From the NCBI RefSeq assembly GCF_030463535.1, contig NC_132888.1:8413581-8477580 (forward strand): a DNA stretch of 64,000 nt. The letters run 5' to 3'. The stretch comes from Salminus brasiliensis. Taxonomy: Eukaryota > Chordata > Actinopteri > Characiformes > Bryconidae. The notes under the pieces are model-generated. The model made no database searches, had not been told where the DNA came from, and worked only from the letters and a program-made list of their open reading frames with translations. Positions within the stretch are counted from its first letter, which is position 1. Every line of letters begins with the position of its first letter. This document shows positions 21,598-32,719 of this stretch, piece by piece. The translations under genes were made by a program, and so were the position numbers.

Positions 21598-21835
21598 TGG
21601 CTGGTTTACGGCACTACGGCTAGCTCACATAGCTGCATAGCATAGTTTTAACACTGTAACAAAAACACTATGCCCCTCAGTCTAAACGGATAGTACTGCT
21701 GTCCTCTGGTTGTGTCCTCTCAGCGCAATGTGCTGTTAGCAAGTTAAAGCGACTTTTGCTTCCCCTGGGTTTGGCTTTACTGGTAAAAAATTAAATTAAT
21801 AAACTGGTGCACAAGGACTGGTTGTCGTAGCACCC
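21598..21835. repeat. Dispersed repeat family, copy 1
   Basis: Runs from TTTACGGCACTACGGCTAGC to AATAAACTGGTGCACAAGG. The reverse complement of nearly the whole segment lies at 25494-25742, inside a SINE. A diverged partial copy is at 24030-24180. No coding capacity. Superfamily unknown. Confidence 0.8.
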
Positions 21836-22199
21836 CATGTTCCCATAACTAGCAGAGTCTGGAGGAGAGGCGCTACTCTCCAGCATCAACAACACCATAT
21901 TCTCCTGAAGTCGCCGTCGTGTTTTACATTTTCGCCAGCTAAAGCTAGTGGGCTGGGTTTATGTAAATTGTGGAGGCGTGGTTATAACAAGTCAAGACTG
22001 TTTGGGGGTTTTGGAATTGGCCTGTTTTACAGCTGTTTAGGTTTGACTGGTACCTACATAGATCTGGTACTGGAACCTAGCTCACTGCAAGCCAACCTCA
22101 CCATATCTTTCTCTATGTCTGCTTTACTACTTCTCCACCACTACTACTCCATGAGCAGGAGTGTACTGTGCAAAATCCCATGGCAGATTTCCCACCTCT

Positions 22200-23155
22200 A
22201 GTATGGAGTGTGGATGTGTTTCAGACTTTGGAGCTTGTTCACATCCATCACCACCACTATTTCTTCAACTTTTTACCATTATTCAGGGGGTTCGGGTGGT
22301 TCTAGGTTTGGGGTAGTATCCCTGTGGCGCCTCCTGGTGGTGGAAGAAATTTGCCTGACATATTTAATGTAATGAATGACACATCAATAATTATCTGACC
22401 AAACTGACACTGAAAGAGCTGCTCAGGCCAGCGTACCTACCATCAGGAGTTCTAGAAAGGGATCTAGTGTGATGCTTCTGTTTGTGAGCTACTGATGGGT
22501 ATCATTACTGTAAATATTATGGCTCGACATCACTGCTATCACTACCTTCACCCCAGATCACCCCAGACACTTTTGAAGGCAGATATTAGACAGGTAGGGT
22601 GGAAAAGAGTTAGGGTTGGATTCTGCAATAAGGAAGATCTCCAAGACCAAGGTTGATGGTCACTGGTTTATAATATAAAGAAGCCATCCTAGAGATTCAG
22701 GATCTTGTGTTGTTTTCTTAAGGGTTCATGATGAAGTCCATTAAATCATTTCCCCATAATTTGTTGTACAGACATCATATACAGACAACTCATTTTATTC
22801 ATAATGGCAGGCAAGGTCAGCCTAGGCCAGTTTAAAAGTGCAGCTTCTCAACAGAATGCCAGACATTCAGTGTAACCGAATAATGATAGTTTTATATTTG
22901 CACAACTTTATGTTTCCTTTTGCACTCTTTTTCAGAAATGCACATGCAGTTCTCTTGGCAGCAGTTTCAGAATGTCTGGGAAGGAGAAGTCCTTCTCCCA
23001 GTTTTTCAATGAAAGACTCATTCATGCCAAATATGCACTGTTTTGTTTTTTTGTTTTTTTCAAAGATAGGGCCTTATAATGTCAGAAAACAGTGGCATGA
23101 GACTAGAAAATGAGACTAGAGCAGCTCTATCGCTATATTTTCATAATTGCTGAAA
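22200..23155. other. Intergenic sequence, nothing assignable
   Basis: Unique-looking to mildly AT-rich sequence. Frames such as 22838-23113 have no recognisable domain. Confidence 0.5.
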
Positions 23156-23159
23156 ATTA

Positions 23160-23305
23160 GGGGTGCCAGTCCTGGTGCTGGAGATCCACCACACTGCCTG
23201 AGTTTAGCTCCAGCCCTAATCTAGCACACCCGATCCAGGCCTTTAGGTCTAGATTGAATATTAGAGGCAGATGTGTTGGACCTGAACTCTCCAGGGTGTT
23301 TATCT
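23160..23305. mobile_element. hAT-like MITE of the AGGGGTG-terminus type
   Basis: Starts AGGGGTGCCAGTCCTGGTGC and closes with CCTGAACTCTCCAGGGTG. The interior GATCCAGGCC and TTAGCTCCAGCCCTAATC is typical of this fish MITE class, related in its ends to 8920-9083. The right terminus is eroded. Confidence 0.6.
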
Positions 23306-23872
23306 TGTGTTCAATTTAACTCGGAAGTTGGATGTCAGAGCTGGGAATCTCATCACGGTTGGCTGCGTTAAACATTCTGATGATTGTACACTTTTCCCAA
23401 AAACTAGTCAAAGCTAAAGCTAAAGCTTTCGTGGTTTACGTGGTTCCCAAGCTTTCAACTGGTTTGACAATCCTGAACTGGTGTTTTATGGCGAATGTAG
23501 CTAAAATATGTCCCAGTTTTTATTCCCAGGTTAGCATTGTTAGTGATACCATTTAATAACAATGCATTATGCGGTACTTTGCACATCCAAACAGCATGGA
23601 AACACGTCCACAGACAGACGTTAGTGGTTAGACATTATCTGTGTGTACAACTGATTTAATGAGACACAAGTAGATAGAAAGCTATATAGCTGATAAACTT
23701 TATAATACTACTGATTTTACTACTGTGCAGCCATCCTGGATTTCGAACTCAGGGTTGATAAGGCTCTACCTACTACTTGGAAATCAGTGTGAAGGCAGTC
23801 CAGTTGAAACGTTGTGCTTAAAACTCAGAAAAGCCGAGATCCCAGTTCAAATTAAATGCTTTAGATCTGCAG

Positions 23873-23875
<3 letters not shown>

Positions 23876-23929
<54 letters not shown>
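23876..23929. repeat. (TA)n microsatellite
   Basis: About 27 TA dinucleotides. Confidence 0.97.
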
Positions 23930-23931
<2 letters not shown>

Positions 23932-24029
23932 CTTTGGTTGGGGTTTTTTTTAAAAAATGCTCAAAAACCTATTTTACAACCCTGTTATTTTGCCACAGAA
24001 TGAAACACAGTTTATTTATTTATTTATTT

Positions 24030-24180
24030 TTTATTGGCTGGCTTGCAGCACTACGGCAGGCCTACAGAGATCTATACATATTATAGCATAGTTTTTACAC
24101 TAAACACTGTAATTATTCCAGACACTATTACCGGGTAGTGCTGCTGTCCTCTCGCTGTGTCCTCTCAGCGATTGAAGCCG
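24030..24180. repeat. Dispersed repeat family, diverged copy 2
   Basis: CACTACGGCAGGCCTA, ATAGCATAGTTTTTACAC and TGCTGTCCTCTCGCTGTG match 21598-21835 in order. The 3' half differs. Confidence 0.7.
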
Positions 24181-24454
24181 GTTATCTTTTGGTCTTGCCC
24201 CTTACTCGCTTCCCCGGGTTTGGCTGTCCCGAGTCTTCACCGTAAATCATATTAGCTGTACTTTCCCTTCTGATGTGTGGTGTGTTTAGCTCCAGTTTGG
24301 TTTAGCTGAGGTAGTCCAGTTTGTTTTTGAGGTAGTGGACCATGGAGAGAGGAGATGGTAAATCACTAGCATGGGCTAGTGTTAGCTTTAAGCCTAGGGC
24401 AGATGCTGTTTGGTCTCTGAGGCTTTCGTTTCGTCACATGTGAAGACACGTGAA

Positions 24455-24640
24455 GTCAGCACCCAGCATCACTGGGCATCCAAAACAGCCGGATGCCCAG
24501 CTCTGAAACATCAGCCAACAGACGCCTGTGCCAGCCGTCATCACAATGGGAGTGATGAGGAAGGAGAACACAAGCTACCTACCCAGAGAAGGCCAGGTGA
24601 ACTGTGCTCTCATCATTCAACTATACCAAGGTACCAATTT
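24455..24640. mobile_element. SINE body fragment related to 46740-47170
   Basis: CCAACAGACGCCTGTGCCAG, ATCACAATGGGAGTGATGAG and GTGAACTGTGCTCTC align in order with the body of the SINE at 46740-47170. No tRNA head is seen. It runs directly into the L2 fragment. Confidence 0.6.
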
Positions 24641-24644
24641 TTTT

Positions 24645-25195
24645 GTTCTAGGACCCATATAATTCATGTCCCTCCACTGCTGCGTTCTCTTTTCACTGGC
24701 TTCCTGTAGCTGCTGCCCACATCAGAATCAAAACCCTGGCGCTGGCCTACAAAGCCAAGAACGGACCAGCCCCTCCGTACTTGATGGCAATGGTCAAAAG
24801 CCGATCCGCACCAAGAGCCCTTCCAGCTTCAAGTACGGCTCGGCTCGACCCGCCATCCCTCAAAATCCGCGGAAGACGAGCGTCCAGGCTTTTTTCTGTC
24901 CTGGCACCAAAGTGGTGGAACGAGCTTCCCCTGGGTGTCCGAACGGCCGAGTCGCTCGCTGTCTTCAAACCCAGACTGAAGACCCACCTCTTCCGAGAGT
25001 ACTTAGACGAATAGCGAATAGAGTACTTTGGTCACCTTATTGTCTTGTGTTTATTAATGTATAAAGCTTAGAGGTATCTTTGAACTGTTAGTCTATTCTA
25101 ACTAAGGTTTTTCTTGGGTAAACGGCAAAGCAAGTTTGTAAGTCGCTCTGGATAAGAGTGTCTGCTAAATGCCGTAAATGTACATGTAATGTAAT
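24645..25195 (+). mobile_element. 5'-truncated L2-clade LINE, reverse transcriptase C-terminus
   Basis: In shifting frames the segment encodes TGFL/APVAAHIRIKTLALAYK and then, from 24781 to 25014, a continuous C-terminal piece containing PPYLMAMVKSRSAPRAL, FSVLAPKWWNELPLGVR and FKPRLKTHLFREYL. This is the conserved C-terminal region that follows the RT domain in fish L2-type LINEs. The 3' end is TTTGTAAGTCGCTCTGG plus an (ATGTA)n tail. Endonuclease and RT core are absent, as usual for a 5'-truncated insertion. Confidence 0.88.
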
Positions 25196-25224
25196 GTAAT
25201 GTAATGTAATGTAATATAATTACA

Positions 25225-25290
25225 TATACATTTGCATTTATATTTACAGCACTTAACAGACGCTTTTATCCAGAGATACCTCCAAGCTTA
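25225..25290 (-). mobile_element. Inverted L2/SINE tail fragment
   Basis: TTTACAGCACTTAACAGACG followed by CTTTTATCCAGAGATACC is the reverse complement of the TAAGTCGCT-GGATAAAAGCGTCTG tail. It lies tail-to-tail with the L2 copy just upstream. Confidence 0.75.
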
Positions 25291-25382
25291 GACACTACTA
25301 AACACAATAAGGATTCAATAAGGAGATCATAGTACAATGATCTGAAACACTTAAAGATTCATGCAGGCAAACTCCCAGAACA

Positions 25383-25848
25383 ATGTGGTTGGTGTGGCGC
25401 AACAGTTAAAACCACTACCTGCCAGTTAGCTACCACTTAATGTGGAAGACTGGGGTTTGGTTCCCAGTCTGGGTGACTATGCTGTGCTACACCAATGCCT
25501 TGTGCACCAGTTTATTTACTATATTTTTTACCAGTAAGACTTGAGAAAGCCAAACCCAGAGGAAGCAAGTGGGGGCACATGGCTTACCTGCCTACAGTCG
25601 CTTTAGCTTGCTAACAGCACATTGCGCTGAGAGGACACAACCAGAGGACAGCATTACTATCTGTTTAGACTGAGGGGGAGAGTGTTTTGGTTACAGTGTT
25701 AAAATTATGCTATGCAGCTATGTGGGCTAGCCGTAGTGCCGTAAGGAGTCCTTGGGCTAGACTCCTAACACTGCATTGGTCCACCTCTGTTATACGAGTA
25801 ACCCTGTAAGTCACTCTGGATAAAAGCCAAATACATTAAAACAGCAAA
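25383..25848 (+). mobile_element. tRNA-derived SINE interrupted by another repeat
   Basis: The head GGTTGGTGTGGCGCAACAGT (A-box-like) and GGGGTTTGGTTCCCAG (B-box-like) align with the intact SINE at 43180-43394. The SINE breaks off after CTACACCA (about 25493) and resumes at GAGTCCTTGGGC (about 25743). It ends with the TAAGTCACTCTGGATAAA tail. The intervening 25494-25742 is a reverse-complement copy of 21598-21835. Confidence 0.85.
25494..25742. mobile_element. Repeat inserted inside a SINE, inverted copy of 21598-21835
   Basis: CCTTGTGCACCAGTTTATT at the left and GCTAGCCGTAGTGCCGTAA at the right are the reverse complements of the two ends of 21598-21835. Its position within a SINE shows that this family moved after the SINE. 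Confidence 0.82.
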
Positions 25849-26964
25849 TGTCTGGGTTGAACAATTGAATCATTTAATTGAACTACTTTAACTTTCAACA
25901 GAGGCTTTTGGTTTCTTTGCATATGCACACACCTCCATCATGACTGATGTAATTACAGTACATGTCAGCGTGACACAAATATTTTAGGTATTTTACTTAA
26001 TTTGCTGCATCAAAAGCCATTATATGTGGCCGACTTGTTTGTTATTCCTACTGAGAGTTTCCTCTCCAGGTCTTTACATTGTTAATGAAAGACTCCTTCC
26101 TGCTGAACTTCTCACAAAGCCAGGTGTTGATTGATCCTTTTTATCCCCATAAGTTATGTTTGAATAATCTGCACTGAATGGCGCATTAGAGCTGCAGTAC
26201 AAACAAGCCTGGGGACAAAAGCGTAGTGTGGGTGGTCTAATTACAGATCAAACAGTGGCCAAACTCCAGTGAACAAATAGCTCTTCACTGGAACTGAATA
26301 GGAGCGTATTGACCGAGTAGTCGTGCGCCTTCCTCCGTCCGTCATATTTTTATTATTTTTTTTTTTAAAGCAGCACAATGATCCGGCTTGCTTTGATGTT
26401 TTTAACCAAACAGGCAGCGTTTTTGTGATGTGTGTCCTTTCAGTGTGCTCCAGGCCATCTGTTTTCTGCTCCAGTTACAAACTATGGTGGATCCGTATTT
26501 AATCCACACAGCATTCCTGCACCTTCCCCACACACTGCCCCGAGCTGCACGCACTGTCCAGGCCGAGGCCTAACTGGGACACTGGCTTTCAGTCCAAAAC
26601 CTCCTGCATTGAAAGCTTGTTTCCTCCCAGCTTGGCTTTGTCACCAGAGACTGAAGCACCATTTTTTGTGAATAATATGGGAGCGTTGTAGCTACACGCT
26701 ACAATAAGGGTCCAGCATACACCAAAACAGTACAGTTTTAGGTCCATTCTTGTTGATGCTGGAGTCGTGCCCACAAATCCAGACAAACTTACCAAAATCA
26801 CATGAAATATCAGCGATATAAGAACCTTGTATCTCCAAAATAGCAACTTTACAGGAGAAGATTAAACCTGTCATAAAATTGACAGACTGTGAGGTACCAA
26901 TGTCCAATAACCTGATTTCCAGTAAAGTGTCTCTTCACATCTCCCTGCTTGGAAAGCCAGTGTC

Positions 26965-27070
26965 AGAGCACCCCTGTGGCAGTTTATCAGACCTGGGTAC
27001 TGAACCCACAACCATGTGATCAATACCCAATGCTCTAACTAAGCACTGATGCTATGGGAAAGCCCCATTT
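26965..27070 (-). mobile_element. tRNA-derived SINE head fragment
   Basis: The reverse complement reads GTTAGAGCATTGGGTATTGA, then ACATGGTTGTGGGTTC and AGTACCCAGG. This is the same head as the SINE at 52618-52850 (GGTTAGAGCGCCGGGCTATT, GGGTTGTGGGTTCGATACCC). Too diverged for a functional tRNA. Confidence 0.65.
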
Positions 27071-27264
27071 AATGTGGAGATCAAGTGCGATAGCCAGAAT
27101 AAACTGTAAAATCACATTTTTTGTGCATTATTAAGCCAAACACCACAAATTGCTCATGAGAATTGATCAGACCTTTTAGTTTTGAGAATTTTGGTCGCTC
27201 CCCATTCACAAAGATCGGAGCCACAGGACAGACTTGCCTATAAGGACTTTGCTTATGTCAGTAA

Positions 27265-27335
27265 TTCCAGGTAGGCTCCAGACCCAACCCGACCCTGACC
27301 AGGAAGAAGCAGACAAGAAGATGGATGGATGTTCT
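27265..27335. mobile_element. Retroelement tail fragment
   Basis: CCAGGTAGGCTCCAGACCCA, GACCCTGACCAGGAAGAAGC and GATGGATGGATG. This is the characteristic fish retroelement tail ending in (GATG)n. The body is not identified. Confidence 0.55.
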
Positions 27336-28439
27336 CTGTCTGATAATTATAGTACCTGATAAATCCGTCTCACACATTGATATCAAGGTCATTTTGCAGA
27401 CTAATGAAATCCGAGCACCTACACTTCCTAAAAAATACCTTTCTGGAATACCTTTGCAAATTTAATTTTATTCAAATGTGTTTGATGCAGCTGTGAAAGT
27501 CAGCATGAGAAGTACAGAAAACATCGTTCTTGTAAACCAAGGATGAAGCACCATACTTACAAAGCGTCCATCAGCACTCCTGCTGGTGAACGAAAGGAGT
27601 TATTTTTATAAGGTCATCTTTCTCCTCTCTTTTATTGCTTCAGGTTATTTTGAGGTGAGCACACCTGAGTGGGTCCATATCTTCAGCATCTCCAAGCTTA
27701 AGAGGCACTCTAACTACTTGGCTTAAACAAAAGCACAAAAGGCAGTGAAAAGGAAGAGAAATCAATCACATAAAAATGGAGCACAGCTTTGATCTGGCAC
27801 ATACACGTCTTGACAATATTGGACTTTCAATTATTTCTCCTCAGATTAATGTGGGCATTCAGTGTAGTGCTTTCCAGCACATGTTCACACCTCGTATTAA
27901 TAAGGAACATACATGTCTAAGTGATCTGATCATTAAAGAATGGTACAGGCAGCGGTGGTTCTTGGTGAACCTCCAATTAAAAAAGCGCTATTCTGCACTA
28001 CCCTACTGCCCTCTGTACACAACCCACCCAAATAACTGCTCAGCTGCCATCTAAACCCTGCTTTGTATCATCCCACTCCCTTCCAATCTTATACTTCAGA
28101 GAGAGAGAGAGACCTTCAGAGAAAGCCCAGCCATTGACTTTCGGAAGTTTGGGAATGCTCCCGGTGGGCCTGTCATGTGAGGGCCATCTCTCATGTTGGA
28201 AGTCAAGGTCTGGAAGCAGAACTAGGGGGTGTTGATTCCGAGAGCAGACCATCAAGGACCATCAAGGTTCAAGTATCCTTCCACTATCCTTCACCTTGTG
28301 TCCTCGACCAAAGCAGTTCAACTTAGGCTGCTCGGGAACGCCTCCTTTCCCCCAGAGTAAGAGAAGCTGGGCAGGCTCTCAGAAAAGAAAAGGTTCTACA
28401 GGAGTTCTTTAGCGAAGGTAACGGTTATATATTGCTGCT

Positions 28440-28659
28440 GTCATGCAAAAAAAACCTCAATTGTACAGGAGAAGGCAAATACTTTCTGAACTTTTAATGG
28501 GAGTCAGTGTAAACAATATTATATTCCAAGTCATTTTGAACGTTTCTATTGGTCCATTCATCATCACATTTGGACACAATTTAAAGAACAATTGCCAGAT
28601 TCACATTGAATCAAAAACTGAAAAACGACAAAAATGGAGATACAGGGTTTTTGCATGAC
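28440..28659. mobile_element. 220-bp MITE with GTCATGC termini (most complete copy)
   Basis: Starts GTCATGCAAAAAAAACCTC and ends ACAGGGTTTTTGCATGAC, so the ends are inverted repeats. The interior carries CCAAGTCATTTTGAACGTT and TCTATTGGTCCATTCATCA. Fragments of the same family lie at 14930, 17535, 45675, 46550, 50000 and 53555. A segment is tandemly amplified at 32290-32870. No target duplication was established. Confidence 0.8.
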
Positions 28660-28811
28660 AACGCTGATAGCTTTACTGCTTCTTTACATAGTTAAATGGT
28701 TCTTCTCTATGATGGGGATGTGTTGTATATAAAAGAAAGTTCTCTATTAGGGGTGCAACAGCTAATCAGTGGACTAACAACTAATTTAATAGTCAATGAA
28801 TTGGTGACATT

Positions 28812-28990
28812 ATCAAATCAAATCAAATCAAATTTATTTGTATAGCTGCTGATGTCACAATGCAGCTTTACAGAATCTGTAATCAGTAAAAAGACGAAAA
28901 ATCAACAACATAAGAAGACATGAAAACCTAAGACCCCCAGTGAGCAGCCAAAGACCACAGTGACAAGGAAAGTGTTGTCGGAACCTCTTT
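28812..28990. mobile_element. LINE-derived fragment with (TCAAA)n end
   Basis: Begins with repeated ATCAAATCAAATC, then AATTTATTTGTATAGC, GCAGCTTTACAGAATC and CCCCCAGTGAGCAGCCAAAG. The last two blocks recur at 31488-31650. Confidence 0.6.
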
Positions 28991-29099
28991 CTGGTTCAAT
29001 ACTGCATAGAAATATTTCTATGAGCAGTGACTTAGTGGATAAACAGGACAGAGTAGTTTAATGAAAGCACTGTAATTAGTTAGTACCAACATCCAAATG

Positions 29100-29630
29100 C
29101 CAGTAATAACCTCTAATAACTGACTACTGAGGCGTCAGCTTTGATCCTTAAATATTTATGCACTGCATGGCTGCTATAAACGGTATTGTGAGCTTTGAGT
29201 CATCAGGTCAGAATGACGGCAGCTTGTTATTCCTGTTTGAGGAATGAGCCCTGAGCAGTTCCATCATTTCTGTGGGCAATGACAATGAAGCCTGCTTTCC
29301 AGGTCTTCCGAGAGCTGAAGGTAGCCTGCACCTGCAGGTGACACGCACGGGCAGCCTTGATGTAGAGCACGTCACACTCATCTATAGGAACTAGGCTTGT
29401 GCTTAAAGGAGGACACTGCCCTTATTTTAGGCCTGGACAGGGGATTAATTGCTTTGTTTTAAATAGTGCCTGTGTGTAATGAGAAGCGTACAACAGCCAC
29501 CGTTCCTGAGCTTTTTTTTTTTGCCTGCAGTGTCTCACCTTGAATTAGATTCGCTGCTTAACGCTCCGACAGAAAAAAAAAAGGCTCCACAGCTGGTAGC
29601 ACCCGTAACAGTGATGACACGGATTCCTTG
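29100..29630. other. Non-repetitive intergenic stretch
   Basis: No gene seen. The sequence is not obviously repeat-derived and contains AT-rich homeodomain-like cores (GGGATTAATTGC) within GC-balanced DNA. It might hold a regulatory element upstream of nlk; this is inference. Confidence 0.3.
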
Positions 29631-29695
29631 AAAGAAAAGAATGTGTGATATTCATTAAAACTAATTAGAATTAGTAATTTAGAAAATATACAAAA

Positions 29696-29898
29696 AATGG
29701 GGACCTATTCATAACCAGCAAGCTGATTGGCTGTTTTTGTTGAAGGGCAGGACAGTGTCAGTGCGACGTTCGTATTAGTGACTTTTATTTGGCCAGAGCC
29801 CCAATATCGCCGCTCACAGCATAAACTGATTGACTGTTGAAAAGTGGGGCTTATTCATAGCCATTAAGCTGATTGGCTGTTTTTGTTGAAGGGCGGCA
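29696..29898. repeat. Local direct duplication, about 57-bp units
   Basis: 29696-29752 and 29842-29898 share AAGCTGATTGGCTGTTTTTG and TTGAAGGGC and are 146 bp apart. Confidence 0.75.
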
Positions 29899-29984
29899 CT
29901 TATCCACAAACAGATGCCATGTTGAGCGTTACTATAACTCCCATTCATATTTGAACCATCAGCCAGGTTCCTTTTTAACAATGC

Positions 29985-30930
29985 ATCTTGGTTGACATAA
30001 GTATTTGGACAGAGACACAAACACCACCTCAATGGATTTGAAATGAAGCGATCATGTGACTTGAATGTAGACTTTCTGATTTCATTTGTAGGGGTTTGCC
30101 ATAGATGTTCCACTAACTGTTGAATTACAGCCATTTTCTACAAGTGGACCAACTAACATAATTATAAGGATTATTTTTAATACTTGAATGTAAATCTTTG
30201 AAGCCTGAAGTCTGAAACCCATGGACATCCCCAAATGCGGCTTTTCTTTTATTTGCTTTACCAGGCCTTTAATTCAGCCGCCTTCAGTTGCTGCTTGTTT
30301 GTGGGTCGTTCTGCTCCAGTTCTGTCTTCAGAAAGTGAAAAGCTGATCAGCTGGGTTGGGTTCAGAAGAACCTTCCATTTCTTCGCCCTGAAAAGCTCCT
30401 GCGTTGCTTCTGCAGTGCGTTTTGGGTCATTATCCATCTGAACAGTGATGCACCATCCTATCAGCTTTGCAGCATTTGGCATTATGAACTTCAGAATTCA
30501 CATCACCATCAAACACCAGTGACCCAGCCATGCATGACCATGTAATAACAGTGCCTCCACCATGTTTGACAGATGATGTGCTATGCTTCCGCTCATAAGC
30601 CCTCCCTTTCCTTCTGCACAATTTTTTATTTAAAATTTTTTTTTTAGCAAAGTCTAATCTGTCCTTTCTGTCCTTGAGCGTTACCAGTGGTTTGCATCTT
30701 GGATTTGCATGAACCCCCTGTAGGCTATTTACATTCACAAAGGCGTCTGTTGTTTGTAAGCTTCAACAGTGAGTGTTAACTTGACTAGACGTTGTGAAGG
30801 AGTTTTTCTTCACTGATGAAAGAATTCTGCGATCATCCACTTTAATCGTCGGCTATGGTCTTCCAGACCTTTTGGTGTTGCTGAGTTCACCAGTGCATTC
30901 CTCCTTTTTAAGAATGGCCATTGTTAAGTA
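29985..30930 (-). pseudogene. Tc1/mariner transposase relic
   Basis: Translating the minus strand gives Tc1 transposase motifs in order but broken by frameshifts and stops: KPLVTLKDRKDRLDFAKK (about 30690), VKHGGGTVITWSCMAGS (about 30560), then DNDPKRTAEATQELFRAKKW (about 30430; the first D corresponds to the second catalytic aspartate) and AERPTNKQQLKAAELKAW near 30270. The normal WPSQSPDLNPIE-type segment with the third catalytic residue is destroyed. A second relic of this family is at 48500-49088. Confidence 0.9.
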
Positions 30931-30954
30931 AACGTATAAGATCCTTGATGACCT

Positions 30955-31085
30955 TTTGGAGGTTCCTCAGTTTACAACTGTGGCTAAAGCTTTTGAGGAA
31001 CCTTTTTCTTTAGAAATATTTTCTTGAAGGTTCCTCAAAACGCCTTAAGAGGTCCCTCCACACTTTAAAATGGAAGAACCTCCAA
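30955..31085. repeat. Fold-back element with GAGGTTCCTC arms, copy 1
   Basis: GGAGGTTCCTCAGTTTACAA and GAGGAACC face CTTGAAGGTTCCTC and AAGAGGTCCCTCCAC, giving imperfect self-complementarity. The better copy is at 53618-53742. Confidence 0.6.
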
Positions 31086-31487
31086 ATGTTACTTAAGGAT
31101 TTACCTATACTTTAAACAGAGTACCACTTTTAAAATTTGCCCACTCCTGAAGTTTCTGCTATATATTTGATTGTATTATTTATTATTTTTATAATATGAT
31201 TTTTCAGCCTAATGGTGGATAGGATCATTAGAGTAACTTTCAAGTTGGCCAAATCAGATGTCTCTGGGAGGTCTTGGTGCTGACAGAATCAGTAACGCCA
31301 TTGGCTCTGTAAAACCCACCATTGTAATTCCATAGAAATGTACCCCTTGACACTGTGGCAGGTTCATCATCCACATTTTTGTTAATTGATAGGTTTATTA
31401 TTGGTATTGGCTTTACTATTTATTTTGGTGGCAACAGACCTATGTGAAAAATGTGTCGTCTGATTAATATTTAATTCAATTAAAATC

Positions 31488-31650
31488 AATAAAAATGTTG
31501 TTGTCACAAAGCAGCTTTACAGGAATCCAGTAAAAGGACAAGAGGTCAACAAGACATAAAACACAAACATGAAAAACCCCAGTGAACAGGCCAAAGGAAA
31601 CAGCGGCAAGGAAAAACTCCCTCACAAATTTACAAGGGGGACCCTTCCTC
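31488..31650. mobile_element. LINE-derived fragment, second copy of the 28812 type
   Basis: GCAGCTTTACAGGAATCCAG, CCCCAGTGAACAGGCCAAAG and GGCAAGGAAAAACTCCCT. This family is common in fish; coding capacity absent. Confidence 0.65.
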
Positions 31651-32289
31651 CTCTGGACAAAGAGATAAGAATAATGAAAGTAAGGATTATGGGTAATGGT
31701 GCTAATAATAATAACAATAGTAGCACATAGTTTGAGCCCATGTAAACGTCAGGCAAATATCTTTGCTTAACTAAAGTGGAACCCTTTCACGCACCATATA
31801 TAAGAGGTTCTCCATCACAAAGAAGAACCATGTAACCAGGTGAACTATTCTGATTGTTATACACATAAATACACATACAGTGGGAATAACCACCCTTGGC
31901 TTGGATGACACTAGCGAGACGTCATGACATGGACTGTATTAGGTGATGGAAGATGCTACCACCTTTCACCCGGTACCTATTAGCATGCCTTTTTGGGTTT
32001 CAGTTGAATCCTGTCCTTTGCCCATGACAATAGTTTGGCACTCTGCAATGGTGTTACAATGTCCTGAAAAAAAAATATCATGGGTTCTGTTGTCAGAGGT
32101 TGTGAAAGGGTAGTATTATGACCATGTTACCTAATGGTGAGGCTGTGACAATGTTGTAACAAGTGCAACCTTTGGGTAACGTTGTGGGTTTGGTGGGAAG
32201 CCCTGTCATGTAGCATCTGGGGTGTCCTGTGCCAACCAGGGGGGTCACAATATTCCGAATTGACTGTGCATATATATAAATGATATAAA

Positions 32290-32651
32290 TGAAATCTGGC
32301 AGGTGTTATTTACATTGTGTCCACATGCCATGATGAATGGACTAATAGAAATGCTCCAAAATAATAACAATAATAATTTAGAATATATATATATATATGT
32401 ACTATATACTGTGTGAACATATTATTTATTTATTAAAGTCTTTCTCTGTGTCCACATGCCATGATGAATGGACCAATAGAAATGCTCCAAAATAATAATA
32501 ACAATAATAAAATAATATAATAACTAATATAAAAATATATTAGTGTGTGTTTTGGTGACATAAATAAAATCTGGCAGGTGTTATTTACATTGTGTCCACA
32601 TGCCATGATGAATGGACCAATAGAAATGCTCCAAAATAATAATAACAATAA

Positions 32652-32719
<68 letters not shown>

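Noticed and set aside
24781..25014. Host gene with a 77-codon frame
   Set aside because: The sequence is the conserved C-terminus of an L2-type LINE polyprotein with the typical LINE tail immediately after.
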